Assembly (NCBI GenBank): GCA_900110395.1
Contig: FODP01000003.1
Location: forward strand, 1-64,000
DNA length: 64,000 nucleotides
Direction of reading: 5' to 3'
DNA from: Rhodospirillales bacterium URHD0017
GTDB lineage: Bacteria > Pseudomonadota > Alphaproteobacteria > Reyranellales > Reyranellaceae
The notes beneath the pieces were generated by a model, which saw only the letters and a program-made list of their open reading frames with translations, made no database searches and was not told the DNA's origin. Position 1 is the stretch's first letter, and the number at the start of each line of letters is the position of its first letter. Both the position numbers and the translations under genes were made by a program. Of this stretch, positions 35,211-44,054 are shown one piece after another.

Positions 35211-37001
35211 TCACGCGTCCTTATACCAGTTCTGGATATCCCAGGTGTTGTTGTCCCAGCCGCTCATGACGGCGACGAGCTTGTTGCCCATGGCCTGCAC
35301 GGCGGGCCGGGCGACGACCGGGATCACGACCTGGTCATTGATCACCATGTCGTTGAGCTTGATGAACATGGCGGCGCGCTTGACCGGGTCGACCTCGACC
35401 TGGGCGGCCTTGTGGATGTCGTCGTATTCCTTGTTGCGCCAGCGCGTGATGTTGCGGCCCTGCCACTTGTTCTCCTTGGTAGCCGCCTCCTCGGTCATGA
35501 ACTGCTTCATGAACAGCTCCGGGTCGGGCTGCGTCATGGTCGTCGTATACATCTGCAGGTCGCAGTAGAACTTCGTATACGTATCGGGATTGGCGACGTC
35601 CGACGAGAAGAACACCGACGCCGTCACCGACTTGATCTCGATATCGATGCCGGCCTTCTGGCAGGCCTGCTTGACGATGGCCTGGGTCTTCTGGCGCGGC
35701 TGGTTGATCGAGGTCTGGTAGACGAACTTCAGCTTCTTGCCGTCCTTCTCGCGGATGCCGTCGGAACCCTTCTTCCATCCGGCCTTCTCGAGAATGTCGT
35801 TGGCCTTGTCGACGTTGAACTCGAACTTGGTGTTCTTGGAGCGGAAGCGCTCCGGATTGTTGACGAAGTTCGCCGTGGCGTTGCCGGTGCGGCCGTAGAT
35901 GTGCTTCTCGACCGAATCCTTGTCGACCAGCACCGCGAGCGCCTGGCGGACCGCGGGATCGGAAAGCGTCGGGTGCTTGGTCTTGAGGCTGGAGCGCTCG
36001 CCGTCGACCTCGGTCCAGGGATCGGTGGTGTTGAGCTGGATGTGCTCGATGTTGCCGCCCGGCGAGATCGCGACGCGGCCCTTGCCGCCCTTCTCCATGC
36101 GTTGGAGGATCTCGTCCTCGACCTGCATGTTCCAGGCGAAGTCGAACTCGCCGCTCTGCAGCACCGCGCGCGCCGCCGAGACGGCGTCGCCGCCGCCCTT
36201 CATTTCGAAGGCGTCGAAGTAGGGCCGATTCTCCATGTGGTAGTTGGGATTGAGTTCGCCCGAGACCATGTCGCCCGGCTTGAAGTCCTTGAACTTGTAC
36301 GCACCCGTGCCGACCGGCTTGAGATTGGTCGGCGCATCACGCGACTTGCCGCCGCTATAGTCGGCGAACAGGTGCTTGGGGATGATCATGCCCTGGGCGC
36401 CGACAAAGGCGAGAGCCCAGAAGGGGGTCGGCTTCTCGAACAGCACCTTGACCGTGTACTGGTCAACCTTCTCCACCTTCACGTCCGTGTAGACGGCGCT
36501 GGTGGTGGCGGCGGTGGCGGGGTCCTTCGCGTACTCCCAGTTGAAGACGACGTCGTCGGCGGTGAACGGCTTGCCGTCGTGCCATGTCACCCCCTGCTTC
36601 AGCTTCCAGGTCACCGACTTGCCATCGGCCGCCAGGGTGCCGTCCTCGCGCCCGGGGATCGAGGCAGCCAGCACGGGCTGGAGGTTGCCATCGGCATCCC
36701 ATCCGGCCAGCGGTTCGTAGAAGAAGCGCGAGCCGTCCTGATCCTTGGTGCCGACAGCGAAATGCGGATTGAGGAGCGTCGCGCCCTGCCACCACAGGAC
36801 CTTCAACAGGCCACCGCCGCCGCGCTTGGTCGGCTTGTAGGTCGACTTGGGCTGGGCGTGCGCCACGCCGGCAACGGCCAGCAGCTGGGTCGCCATCGGC
36901 GCGGTCAGGCCGACCGCCAGCATCCGCTGTGCAAAGCTTCGTCGTGAAAGTTTTCCGACCTTCACCTCGCCGATCAGCCGGCGCAATTCACGTTCGTTCA
37001 T
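35211..37001 (-). CDS. Peptide-type ABC transporter substrate-binding protein
   Basis: A 596-residue SBP_bac_5 family protein. It has a long cytoplasmic N-terminus and a twin-arginine-like leader (VGKLSRRSFAQRMLAVGLT, then an Ala-rich core ending VAHAQ). The conserved SBP_bac_5 segments are DGKSVTWKLKQGVTWHDGKP, FTADDVVFNWEYAKDP, VGTGAYKFKDFKPGD and SDPAVRQALAVLVDKDSV. It binds a peptide or similar ligand in the periplasm for the downstream permeases. The ligand cannot be deduced. It is the first gene of the operon and is divergent from the SMR exporter gene. Confidence 0.94.
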   Translation of the reverse strand: MNERELRRLIGEVKVGKLSRRSFAQRMLAVGLTAPMATQLLAVAGVAHAQPKSTYKPTKRGGGGLLKVLWWQGATLLNPHFAVGTKDQDGSRFFYEPLAGWDADGNLQPVLAASIPGREDGTLAADGKSVTWKLKQGVTWHDGKPFTADDVVFNWEYAKDPATAATTSAVYTDVKVEKVDQYTVKVLFEKPTPFWALAFVGAQGMIIPKHLFADYSGGKSRDAPTNLKPVGTGAYKFKDFKPGDMVSGELNPNYHMENRPYFDAFEMKGGGDAVSAARAVLQSGEFDFAWNMQVEDEILQRMEKGGKGRVAISPGGNIEHIQLNTTDPWTEVDGERSSLKTKHPTLSDPAVRQALAVLVDKDSVEKHIYGRTGNATANFVNNPERFRSKNTKFEFNVDKANDILEKAGWKKGSDGIREKDGKKLKFVYQTSINQPRQKTQAIVKQACQKAGIDIEIKSVTASVFFSSDVANPDTYTKFYCDLQMYTTTMTQPDPELFMKQFMTEEAATKENKWQGRNITRWRNKEYDDIHKAAQVEVDPVKRAAMFIKLNDMVINDQVVIPVVARPAVQAMGNKLVAVMSGWDNNTWDIQNWYKDA

Positions 37002-37128
37002 GACACGCTCCCATCACCCGAGTCGTTCCTGCCTACCGCTCTCGCTATCCTGCAAGATGCGTGCAAGTCTCAATCAGAACAGGACGCAACGGTCCCGTCA
37101 ATGACGGCCGTTGTCATGGGGAGGGGAG

Positions 37129-37446
37129 ATGGCTTGGCTCTATCTTGTATTGGCGGGAATTTGCGAGATCGGCTGGCCAGTCGGATTGAAGCTCGGCTGG
37201 ACCGACCAGGGACCCCGGCCGTCGTGGATCATCTTCGCCGTCGTCGCCATGTCGGCCAGCGGCGCGCTGCTTTTGTGGGCGCAGCGCGTCATTCCGATGG
37301 GGACGGCGTACGCTGTGTGGACGGGGATCGGCGCGGTCGGCGCATTCGTGGTGGGTATCCTGGCCTTCGGCGATTCGGCGTCGGCCATGCGCATCGTCTC
37401 GATCGCGCTGATTGTCGCGGGCATCATCGGCCTCAAGCTTGCGTGA
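37129..37446 (+). CDS. SMR-family exporter (SugE/Gdx or QacE type)
   Basis: A 105-residue four-helix small multidrug resistance protein. It has the membrane-embedded Glu in GICEIGWPVGLKLGWT, and MGTAYAVWTGIGAVGAFVVG in TM3, then SASAMRIVSIALIVAGI. The EIGWPVGLK pattern is closer to SugE/Gdx guanidinium exporters than to EmrE, but the assignment is tentative. The ATG at 37129 is preferred, with GGGGAG just upstream; an in-frame TTG at 37111 is an alternative. It is followed by an SDR gene 29 bp downstream. Confidence 0.88.
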   Translation: MAWLYLVLAGICEIGWPVGLKLGWTDQGPRPSWIIFAVVAMSASGALLLWAQRVIPMGTAYAVWTGIGAVGAFVVGILAFGDSASAMRIVSIALIVAGIIGLKLA

Positions 37447-37475
37447 ACGCTGAACAAAAAGTGGGAGCACGGACC

Positions 37476-38234
37476 ATGCGTATGAAGGACAAGGTGGCTT
37501 TGGTGAGCGGCGCGGCCAGCGGCATGGGAGCGGCGACCGCCCGGCTGCTCGCCCGCGAGGGCGCCAAGGCCGTGGTAGTGGCCGACCTTCTGGACAAGGA
37601 GGGCGAGGCGGTCGTCGCCGAGATCAAGAAGGCAGGCGGTACGGCCAGTTACATGCATCTCGACGTCACCAACGAGGCCGAATGGAAGTCGGTGGTCGAC
37701 AAGACGGTGTCGGCCCATGGCGGTCTCAACGTGCTGGTGAACAACGCCGGCATCTCGGGCTCGGCCGAGCAGGACCTCTACGACACCGCGGCCTGGAACC
37801 GGCTGATGGGCATCAACGCCACCGGCGTCTTCCTCGGCATGAAGTACGGCATCGCCGCCATGAAGAAGGCGGGCAACGGCGGTTCGGTGATCAACCTGTC
37901 GTCGATTTCCGGCATCGTCGGCCAGGGCAACATCCATGTCGGCTACAATGCCTCCAAGGGCGCGGTGCGGCTGATCACCAAGGCGGCGGCGGCGCAGCAC
38001 GGTCGCGATCGCATCCGCATCAACTCGGTGCATCCCGGCCTGATGCCGCCCATGCGCACGTCGGGCCGCACCGCCGATCCCGAGACCCGCGCCAAGACCT
38101 TGAAGGGCGTGCCGATGGGACGCGCCGGCGAGGTCGACGAGGTGGCCTACGCCATCCTGTTCCTGGCGTCGGACGAATCGTCCTACGTCACGGGGGCTGA
38201 GATCGTGGTCGATGGCGGCTGGACCGCCGTCTGA
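37476..38234 (+). CDS. SDR-family oxidoreductase
   Basis: A 252-residue classical SDR. It has GAASGMGAATARLL (cofactor loop), VNNAGISG, NLSSISGIVG and YNASKGAVRLITK (YxxxK), and ends with the family's typical YVTGAEIVVDGGWTAV. VVADLL has the Asp that prefers NAD. The closest well-known relatives are hydroxysteroid and cyclohexanol-type dehydrogenases. The start ATG 37476 is followed six bases later by a second ATG (MKDK), which is also plausible. It is cotranscribed with the Nudix gene 13 bp downstream. Confidence 0.92.
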   Translation: MRMKDKVALVSGAASGMGAATARLLAREGAKAVVVADLLDKEGEAVVAEIKKAGGTASYMHLDVTNEAEWKSVVDKTVSAHGGLNVLVNNAGISGSAEQDLYDTAAWNRLMGINATGVFLGMKYGIAAMKKAGNGGSVINLSSISGIVGQGNIHVGYNASKGAVRLITKAAAAQHGRDRIRINSVHPGLMPPMRTSGRTADPETRAKTLKGVPMGRAGEVDEVAYAILFLASDESSYVTGAEIVVDGGWTAV

Positions 38235-38247
38235 CGTTGGGCGTCCG

Positions 38248-38868
38248 ATGGCCGATCCGAAGAAGCCTGCCACGACCCCCTCCGCGGGCATCGCGCCGTG
38301 GCAGGTGCTCGAGTCGAAGTACTCCTATCGCGACCGCTGGCTGGCGGTGCGCAGCGACACGGTGCGCGTGCCCAACGGCACGATCCTGTCGCCCTATCAC
38401 ACCATCGAGTTCCCGGAGTGGATCTGCGCGATCGCGCTCACGTCCGAGCGCGAGATCGTGCTGATCGAGGAGTATCGCCACGGCATCGAGCGCAACTCCT
38501 TCGAGCTGCCCTGCGGCACGCCCGACCATGAGGGCGAGAGCGTGCTGGAGGCGACCAAGCGCGAGCTGCGCGAGGAGACGGGGTACGCGGCGGACGAATG
38601 GCATGCGCTCGGATCGTCGACGGCCAACACCGCGCGCCAGAACAATCGGGTGCACGCCTTCGTGGCGCTCGACGCCCGCAAGGTCGCCGAGCCCGAGCTC
38701 GACCGCGGCGAGATGATCAGCACGCACCTCGTGCCGTGGGATCGCTTTCTGGCCGACCTGGCCGACGGCACGCTCGAAATTCCAGGCCTGCACCTCGCCG
38801 CCTTGTGGCAACTAAAGGTCTTCGCCAAGCAGACGCGCGACCCGCGCCTGCTCGCCCTCGGACTCTAG
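38248..38868 (+). CDS. Nudix hydrolase (ADP-ribose pyrophosphatase-like)
   Basis: A 206-residue Nudix protein. The Nudix box is GTPDHEGESVLEATKREL then REETGY, with one extra residue between the Gly and the REL...EE core compared with the canonical GX5EX7REUXEEXGU spacing. The preceding LIEEYRHGIERNSFELPCG is typical of ADP-sugar pyrophosphatases. The enzyme would hydrolyse ADP-ribose or a related nucleoside diphosphate. ATG 38248 is chosen because an upstream frame start would overlap the SDR gene and add no conserved residues. Confidence 0.9.
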   Translation: MADPKKPATTPSAGIAPWQVLESKYSYRDRWLAVRSDTVRVPNGTILSPYHTIEFPEWICAIALTSEREIVLIEEYRHGIERNSFELPCGTPDHEGESVLEATKRELREETGYAADEWHALGSSTANTARQNNRVHAFVALDARKVAEPELDRGEMISTHLVPWDRFLADLADGTLEIPGLHLAALWQLKVFAKQTRDPRLLALGL

Positions 38869-38875
38869 CCGGACC

Positions 38876-38915
38876 GCGGGCCTCCCGGCCCGCTCATGCT
38901 CTTCCGGACCGCGAG
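38876..38915. repeat. Degenerate copy of the palindromic repeat at 48350-48408
   Basis: The stretch starting at 38876 (gcgggcctcccggcccgctcat) matches about 18 of 23 positions of the repeat arm and loop start at 48350, but the second arm is badly eroded. It lies just after the Nudix gene. Two related copies in one window suggest a dispersed intergenic repeat family in this genome. Confidence 0.5.
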
Positions 38916-38948
38916 CCGGCGATCCAGCCCCGGCGCGGGAAATCCTTG

Positions 38949-38973
38949 TTGCCGCAAGGGACGCTTTCGGCAA
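38949..38973. promoter_or_regulatory. Inverted repeat upstream of the copper operon
   Basis: TTGCCG and CGGCAA lie 13 bases apart, with further partial symmetry (ccttg...caagg) around them, about 65-85 bases before the first gene of the putative copper operon. It could be an operator for a metal regulator or a transcript hairpin. No known consensus is matched, so the regulatory role is only a suggestion. Confidence 0.25.
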
Positions 38974-39035
38974 GGAAACCGTCCTAGGACAACACGCCTC
39001 TTTCGCTGCCGCCGCGTTCGTGTCTAGCTAGCGCC

Positions 39036-39413
39036 ATGATTCGCAGACGCTCCGACCAGGGCTGGCGCGCGGCGGCATTGGCCGCGGCGCTGTTTGCGAT
39101 CACCCTCAATTTCCTGCAGCCGCTGGCCCATGCCGCGCTGATGCGGGGTGGCGCGTCACCCGCTACCTGGTCGGCAATGTGCCTGCCCAGCGCCCCCCAA
39201 GGCGACAACCAGCACCCGGCATCCGCGGCAACGATGCACGAATGCTGCCTGGGCCTCGCCCATGCAACGACGCTCGCCCAGCCGTCGACAGCGTTCGTCG
39301 CCATCGTGCGCCTGCCGGCAAGCGTCCGGCCCCTCGAGACGCCTGAGACCCTCACGCCCGTCGGCATTCGCGACGGACCCAGCCAACCGCGAGCGCCCCC
39401 CCTCCCCGTCTGA
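39036..39413 (+). CDS. DUF2946-like exported Cys/His protein
   Basis: A 125-residue protein with a signal-like N-terminus (AAALAAALFAITLNFLQPLAHA). The Cys/His centre contains CLPSAPQGDNQH and MHECCLGLAHA. The pattern resembles DUF2946 proteins, which commonly precede TonB-dependent copper receptors. The clustered Cys, His and Met residues could bind copper in the periplasm. It is the first gene of the operon and ends 62 bp before the receptor start. Family assignment is tentative because overall conservation in DUF2946 is low. Confidence 0.7.
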   Translation: MIRRRSDQGWRAAALAAALFAITLNFLQPLAHAALMRGGASPATWSAMCLPSAPQGDNQHPASAATMHECCLGLAHATTLAQPSTAFVAIVRLPASVRPLETPETLTPVGIRDGPSQPRAPPLPV

Positions 39414-39475
39414 CGCCTGAAACCGCGACGCGCGTAACCGTGCGTCGCGTTCGTTCGTTAGTCGGGAGTTTGTTC

Positions 39476-41638
39476 ATGTTTTCCGTTCGCGCGGCGACGT
39501 TCGCCGCATTCGCGGGCTTCGCGTTGATCCCATCGTTGGCCAAGGCGCAGGACACGCCGCCGCCGGCAACGCCGCCCGTCAGCCTGCCACCCATCACCGT
39601 CAGCGCCGGCCGCGGCTCGGCGCTCGACAAGCTCGACGTCAGCACCACGCTGATGAACCGCGAGCAGATCCAGGCGCTGCCCGAGACCGGCGTCGACCAG
39701 ATCGTCAACCGCATCCCGGGCGTTTGGCTGCCCAACATCCCGACCGGCCAGCTCCATCCGACGGCGCAGCCGGTCAACATCCGCGGCTTCGGCACCAGCA
39801 CCACCATCAACACGCTGGTGATGGTCGACGGCGTGCCGATCAACGATCCCTACTTCCGCACCATCAACTGGAGTGCCATTCCGAAGAACTCGGTCGATCG
39901 GATCGAAGTGATCCGCGGCGGCGGCGCCACCAGCCTGTGGGGCAACATGGCGATGGGCGGCGTCATCAACATCGTCACCCGCGAACCCAGCAAGACCGGG
40001 GCCTCGGCCGACGTGAGCTACGGCAGCTACAACACGGCCAACGCCGAGGTGACAGGCAGCGCGATCGTCAACGACAACGTCAAGATCGGCATGAGCTACA
40101 ACCACGGCCAGAGCTCGGGCTACAACCTCACGCCCGCGCAGTACCAGAACGTCAATCTGGTGCCGACCGCGTCGAAGGCCGACAACGTCGCCGCCAGCGT
40201 CTTCCTGACGCCCTCCGACAAGCTGAAAGTCTTCGCCAAGGCCTATCTCAACCAGACCTACGAGGACGGCCTGGTCTGGACCTTCGCCCACAACAACTGG
40301 TCGACGTACCGCCTGCTGCTGGGCGGCAGCTACCAGATCGACGAGAAGTCCTCGGTCAACGCCAGCGCCTGGGCCGCCGGTGGCTCGTTCGGCACCATCA
40401 ACGTGGCGAGCGGCTCCTATACGTTGAACAACATCAGCGCGACCAATCAGTTCGTCAGCCAGATCGAGGCCTCGCCCAGCGCCGACCAGGGCGGCTCGAT
40501 CTTCTACGAGGCCAGCTTCGGCCCCCTGCGCGACGTCAAGATCGGCGTCGACGGGCGGCGCACGCTGATCACCGATTACAACAGCCTCTATGCCAGCGCG
40601 ATCGCGAACCCCACGACGTTCGTCACCAACGGCGAACACCGGTTCCAGGGCGTGTTCGGACAGGGCACCTGGCGCTTCACCGGCGTGCCGGTCGACGTCA
40701 CCGTCGGCGTGCGCGGCGACTTCTGGCAGGCGCTGAATGCCAGCGTGCTCACCCAGAATTCCAGCACGCTGAACGTCGTGCCCAACACCAGCGCCGCGAG
40801 CTTCGATCCGCGCGTCGGCCTGAAATTCTACGCCAGCGACGAGGTGACGCTGCGCGGCGCGATCTACCGCAACTTCTCCGCGCCGGGCATGAACCAGATG
40901 TACAGGAGCTTCGCCAGCGGCACGTCGCTCACGGCGACGAATCCCAACCTGCAGCCGATGACCAATTTCGGCCAGGAGGTCGGTCTGGACTTCGAGTGGA
41001 AGGGCTTCACCCTCTCGGGCACCTACTTCAACAACAACCTGAACAACTTCATCGACTTCGTGACGGTGTGCAACACCAACCCGCTCTGCGCGGCGCCCTT
41101 CATCGCGGCGGCGGGGCTCAGCCCCGCCTTCACGACGATCCGCCAATACCAGAACGTCGGTAACGCCACCTTCCAGGGCTTTGAGCTGATCGCGACCTGG
41201 CAGCCCTTCGAGCAGCTCAAGCTGATCGGTAGCTTCACCAATACCGTGGCCTATCTCACCAGCTCGACCAATCCGGCGCTGGTACGCACCGGTGTGCAGC
41301 TCGGCCAGGTGCCGAACTACATGTTCACGGCCGGCGTCGAATGGCGCCCGATCGAGAACCTGGTCCTCACGGCTTCGATGAAGTCCTTCCCGCAGTACTG
41401 GAACGACACCGGTCACACGCAGTTGAACGATGGCGCGACCCTGATCGACCTCGGATTGCGCTGGTCGCCGGCGAAGGACGTCGACGTCTATGGCAGTATC
41501 CAGAACCTGACGAACGTAAACTACCTGGCATCGGGCTATACGCTGACGTCGTTCGAAGGGTCGACCGTGAGCGCCACGTCCATCCCGCAGCTCGGGATGC
41601 CGCTGACCGCCGTCGCCGGATTGAGAGTGAGGTTTTAA
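39476..41638 (+). CDS. TonB-dependent receptor (likely copper)
   Basis: A 720-residue outer-membrane receptor. It has a Sec signal (MFSVRAATFAAFAGFALIPS), a probable TonB box (PPITVSAG), a plug domain with IPGVWLPN, VNIRGFGTSTT, LVMVDGVPIND and RIEVIRGGGATSLWGNMAMG, and then a 22-strand-type barrel ending in Phe (VAGLRVRF). The ATG at 39476 has GGGAG seven bases upstream. It actively imports a metal complex across the outer membrane. Copper is inferred from the downstream PCu(A)C and thioredoxin genes. Its stop overlaps the next ATG by one base (TAATG). Confidence 0.92.
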   Translation: MFSVRAATFAAFAGFALIPSLAKAQDTPPPATPPVSLPPITVSAGRGSALDKLDVSTTLMNREQIQALPETGVDQIVNRIPGVWLPNIPTGQLHPTAQPVNIRGFGTSTTINTLVMVDGVPINDPYFRTINWSAIPKNSVDRIEVIRGGGATSLWGNMAMGGVINIVTREPSKTGASADVSYGSYNTANAEVTGSAIVNDNVKIGMSYNHGQSSGYNLTPAQYQNVNLVPTASKADNVAASVFLTPSDKLKVFAKAYLNQTYEDGLVWTFAHNNWSTYRLLLGGSYQIDEKSSVNASAWAAGGSFGTINVASGSYTLNNISATNQFVSQIEASPSADQGGSIFYEASFGPLRDVKIGVDGRRTLITDYNSLYASAIANPTTFVTNGEHRFQGVFGQGTWRFTGVPVDVTVGVRGDFWQALNASVLTQNSSTLNVVPNTSAASFDPRVGLKFYASDEVTLRGAIYRNFSAPGMNQMYRSFASGTSLTATNPNLQPMTNFGQEVGLDFEWKGFTLSGTYFNNNLNNFIDFVTVCNTNPLCAAPFIAAAGLSPAFTTIRQYQNVGNATFQGFELIATWQPFEQLKLIGSFTNTVAYLTSSTNPALVRTGVQLGQVPNYMFTAGVEWRPIENLVLTASMKSFPQYWNDTGHTQLNDGATLIDLGLRWSPAKDVDVYGSIQNLTNVNYLASGYTLTSFEGSTVSATSIPQLGMPLTAVAGLRVRF

Positions 41639-42819
41639 TGCGTCCGCTACTTGCGCTTGTCGCGCTCGTCCTGTCCGGGTCCACCGCCGTGGCTCAGCAT
41701 CAGCACGGCAAGCCGGGCAGCACCCCGGAAGCGTTCACCGCCACGCCGGCCTTCGCGCCGGACGGCACGCTCTGGGTCGCGCGGCCCAACGTCGACCGCA
41801 TCGTCGTGCAGCGCTCGACCGATCTCGGCAAGACTTTTGGCGCACCGGTCACGGTAACGCCCGAGCCCCTGAACCTCGACTGGGGACCCGATGCGCGGGC
41901 GCGCATCGTCGTCGATCCCAAAGGCCAGCTTGTCGTCACCTTCGGCACGTTCCAGGACAAGAACTTCAACGGCCGCGCCTTCTTCGCTCGCTCGAGCGAC
42001 GGCGGAGTCTCGTTCACCAAACCGCGGCCCATCACATCGGACACGACCAGCCAGCGCTTCGAGGTCGCGGGCATCGACCCCGACGGCCGCGTCTTTGCGG
42101 CCTGGCTCGACAAGCGCAACGTCGCCAAGGCACGCGCCGCCGGCAAAGCCTATCCTGGAGCGGCGCTGGCCTATGCCTGGGAGAACGGCGATGCGGATTT
42201 CGGCAATACCGCCATCGCCCTCGACAACACCTGCGAATGCTGCCGGCTCGGCCTCGCTTTCGCCGGCGCCGGCCGGCCGGCCGTGGTGTTCCGCAACATC
42301 TTCCCGGGCTCGGTGCGCGATCATGGCGTGATCAGCTTCCGCGATCCCGCGACGCCGGGACCGGTGCGCCGCGTCAGCGTCGACGACTGGAAGATCGAGG
42401 CCTGTCCGCACCACGGACCCAGCCTGGCGATCGCCGCCGACGGCTCGTACCACGTCGCCTGGTTCACCGACGGCGCCGCGCGCAAGGGCCTGTTCTACGC
42501 GCGCGCCGATTCGGGCGACACGCCCTACTCGCAGCCGCGGCCGTTGTCGGCGGCCAACCGCCAGCCGTCGCGGCCGTATCTTTTGACCAACGGCCCGGCG
42601 CTGCATCTCGTGTGGAAGGAGTTCGACGGCGACAAGGTGGCAGTGCGCTGGCAGGTCAGCCACGACAGCGGCCGTCAATGGAGCCCGCCGCGCACCGTGG
42701 CCGAGACGGCGGACGCCTCCGACCATCCCCTGCTCGTCGGCGACAAGCAGCGCGCCTACCTGTCGTGGCTCACCAAGAACGAGGACTATCGCCTGATCCC
42801 GCTGGGAGACCAGCCATGA
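41638..42819 (+). CDS. Exported Asp-box (BNR) beta-propeller, putative copper-binding
   Basis: A 393-residue exported protein (signal MRPLLALVALVLSGSTAVAQ). At least three Asp-box repeats are seen: RSTDLGKTF (about 59-67), RSSDGGVSF (about 118-126) and SHDSGRQW near the end, indicating a sialidase-like propeller. Unusual for such a fold are an N-terminal HQHG, a TCECC cluster (about 198-202) and CPHHGP (about 256-261). Placed between a TonB receptor and copper-delivery genes, it may be a periplasmic metal-binding scaffold rather than a glycosidase. It is coupled to both neighbours by overlapping start/stop codons. Confidence 0.85.
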   Translation: MRPLLALVALVLSGSTAVAQHQHGKPGSTPEAFTATPAFAPDGTLWVARPNVDRIVVQRSTDLGKTFGAPVTVTPEPLNLDWGPDARARIVVDPKGQLVVTFGTFQDKNFNGRAFFARSSDGGVSFTKPRPITSDTTSQRFEVAGIDPDGRVFAAWLDKRNVAKARAAGKAYPGAALAYAWENGDADFGNTAIALDNTCECCRLGLAFAGAGRPAVVFRNIFPGSVRDHGVISFRDPATPGPVRRVSVDDWKIEACPHHGPSLAIAADGSYHVAWFTDGAARKGLFYARADSGDTPYSQPRPLSAANRQPSRPYLLTNGPALHLVWKEFDGDKVAVRWQVSHDSGRQWSPPRTVAETADASDHPLLVGDKQRAYLSWLTKNEDYRLIPLGDQP

Positions 42820-43301
42820 GACTGCCTGTCTTCCTCGCCCTGCTGCTCGGCCTCGCCTCGTTCGGAGCGACCAACGCCGATCCTCTGCCTTTCGAACGCG
42901 GAAGCTGGGCCAAGCTCAGCGCCAGCCATGCCGGCCAGCCGACCGTGATCCACTTCTGGGGGCTGACCTGCGCGCCCTGCCTGGTCGAGATGCCGCACTG
43001 GGCAGCGCTCAAGAAGGCTCGCCCCGACATGCGCCTGGTGCTGATCGCCGCCGATCCGGTGCCCCAGGACCCCGAGCGCCTCGACGCAGCCCTGAAGCGT
43101 TTCGGCCTCGAGGCAGCCGAAAGCTGGTCCTTTACCGACCGTTTCTACGAGCGCCTGCGCTACGAGATCGATCCGGCCTGGGCCGGCGAACTGCCGCGCA
43201 CCGTCATGATCGACCGCAGCGGCAAGGCCACCGTGCTGCCCGGCGTCGCCGACCTCGCCCAGGTCCGCCAGTGGCTCGACGTCCAGTCCAAGTCTCATTG
43301 A
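42816..43301 (+). CDS. TlpA/thioredoxin-like periplasmic protein
   Basis: A 161-residue exported thioredoxin-fold protein. It has a signal peptide (MRLPVFLALLLGLASFGATNA), then VIHFWGLTCAPCLVEMPHW with the CxxC at residues 52-55, a middle insertion, and the cis-Pro region GELPRTVMIDRSGK. Its start overlaps the propeller gene stop (ATGA). The fold and operon suggest it keeps copper-site cysteines reduced or acts like TlpA/Sco proteins in loading cytochrome oxidase. Confidence 0.9.
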   Translation: MRLPVFLALLLGLASFGATNADPLPFERGSWAKLSASHAGQPTVIHFWGLTCAPCLVEMPHWAALKKARPDMRLVLIAADPVPQDPERLDAALKRFGLEAAESWSFTDRFYERLRYEIDPAWAGELPRTVMIDRSGKATVLPGVADLAQVRQWLDVQSKSH

Positions 43302-43311
43302 GGAGCACGTC

Positions 43312-43782
43312 ATGTTCATCCGAATCCTTTGCCTGATCGCCGCAACGCTGCTCGCGTCGCCGGCGTGGGCGCAGGACTACAAGCTCGGCTCGCTGGAAAT
43401 CAGCCAGCCGTGGACGCGCGCCACCCCGCCCACCGCCAAGACGGGCGGCGGCTTCGTCACCATCACCAACAAGGGCGCGACACCCGACCGCCTCATCGCG
43501 GTCCGCAGCACCGCATCCGACAAGGCCGAGATCCACGAGATGAAGATGGACGGCAACGTCATGCGCATGCGCGAGCTCGACAAGGGCCTGGAGATCCCGC
43601 CGGGCGCAACCGTCGAGCTGAAGCCCGGCGGTCTTCACATCATGTTCATGGAGCTGAAGGCGCCGTTCGCCAAGGACGCCAAGGTCCCGGTGACCCTGGT
43701 GTTCGAGAAGGCCGGCAGCATCGATGTCGAGCTTGCCGTGCAGGCCATGGGCGCGGCCACGCCCGGTCAGCCCAGGCACTGA
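43312..43782 (+). CDS. Periplasmic copper chaperone PCu(A)C
   Basis: A 156-residue exported protein (signal cleaved near SPAWA-QDY). The copper site is the Met/His motif EIHEMKMDGNVMRMRELD and, 23 residues further, GGLHIMFM, matching the PCu(A)C pattern of H-x10-M-x~21-H-x-M (the second spacing is about 22 here). It binds Cu(I) in the periplasm and delivers it to the CuA or CuB site of cytochrome c oxidase. It ends the copper operon, ten bases after the thioredoxin-like gene. Confidence 0.95.
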   Translation: MFIRILCLIAATLLASPAWAQDYKLGSLEISQPWTRATPPTAKTGGGFVTITNKGATPDRLIAVRSTASDKAEIHEMKMDGNVMRMRELDKGLEIPPGATVELKPGGLHIMFMELKAPFAKDAKVPVTLVFEKAGSIDVELAVQAMGAATPGQPRH

Positions 43783-43917
43783 GAGACTCGGAAACATTTC
43801 ACGGCATCAAAAACGTCGAAGGGGAAACGTTGGGCGCCGGACAGGCCCGATTCAGGGTTTTCCGCGCGACGCTTGCCGGCGATTTACCGCCTTTCCTGCC
43901 TTTTCCGCCGGTGGTTT

Positions 43918-44050
43918 TCACGCGTCGGCCAGGGCCGGATTGACCAGCCAGCGATGGGCGGGCCGGCCTCTGCCGGCATAGGCCAGGTCGGGCCGGACGT
44001 AGCCGAGATAATCCAGGCGCTCCAGGACGTGCTGCGTTTCATCAGCCGTC
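43918..44050 (-). pseudogene. C-terminal fragment of a primase/DUF3987-like protein
   Basis: Minus-strand residues ATADETQHVLERLDYLGYVR and PDLAYAGRGRPAHRWLVNP, then ALADA and stop, look like the winged-helix C-terminus of phage or island primase/helicase proteins, which commonly end in 'GRPxxRWxVNP'. Homology stops near 44050, where a plus-strand TerB fragment begins. The 5' part is absent. It is a remnant left by a rearrangement. Family identification is by motif recognition only. Confidence 0.45.
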
Positions 44051-44054
44051 GCGC

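Noticed and set aside
37081-37128. Guanidine-II (mini-ykkC) riboswitch upstream of the SMR exporter: two ACGG motifs at 37089 and 37104
   Set aside because: The motifs are 15 bases apart, but neither is closed by a convincing stem (the first has a C-C mismatch next to the loop, the second needs a bulge). A covariance search would decide; I would not annotate it by eye.
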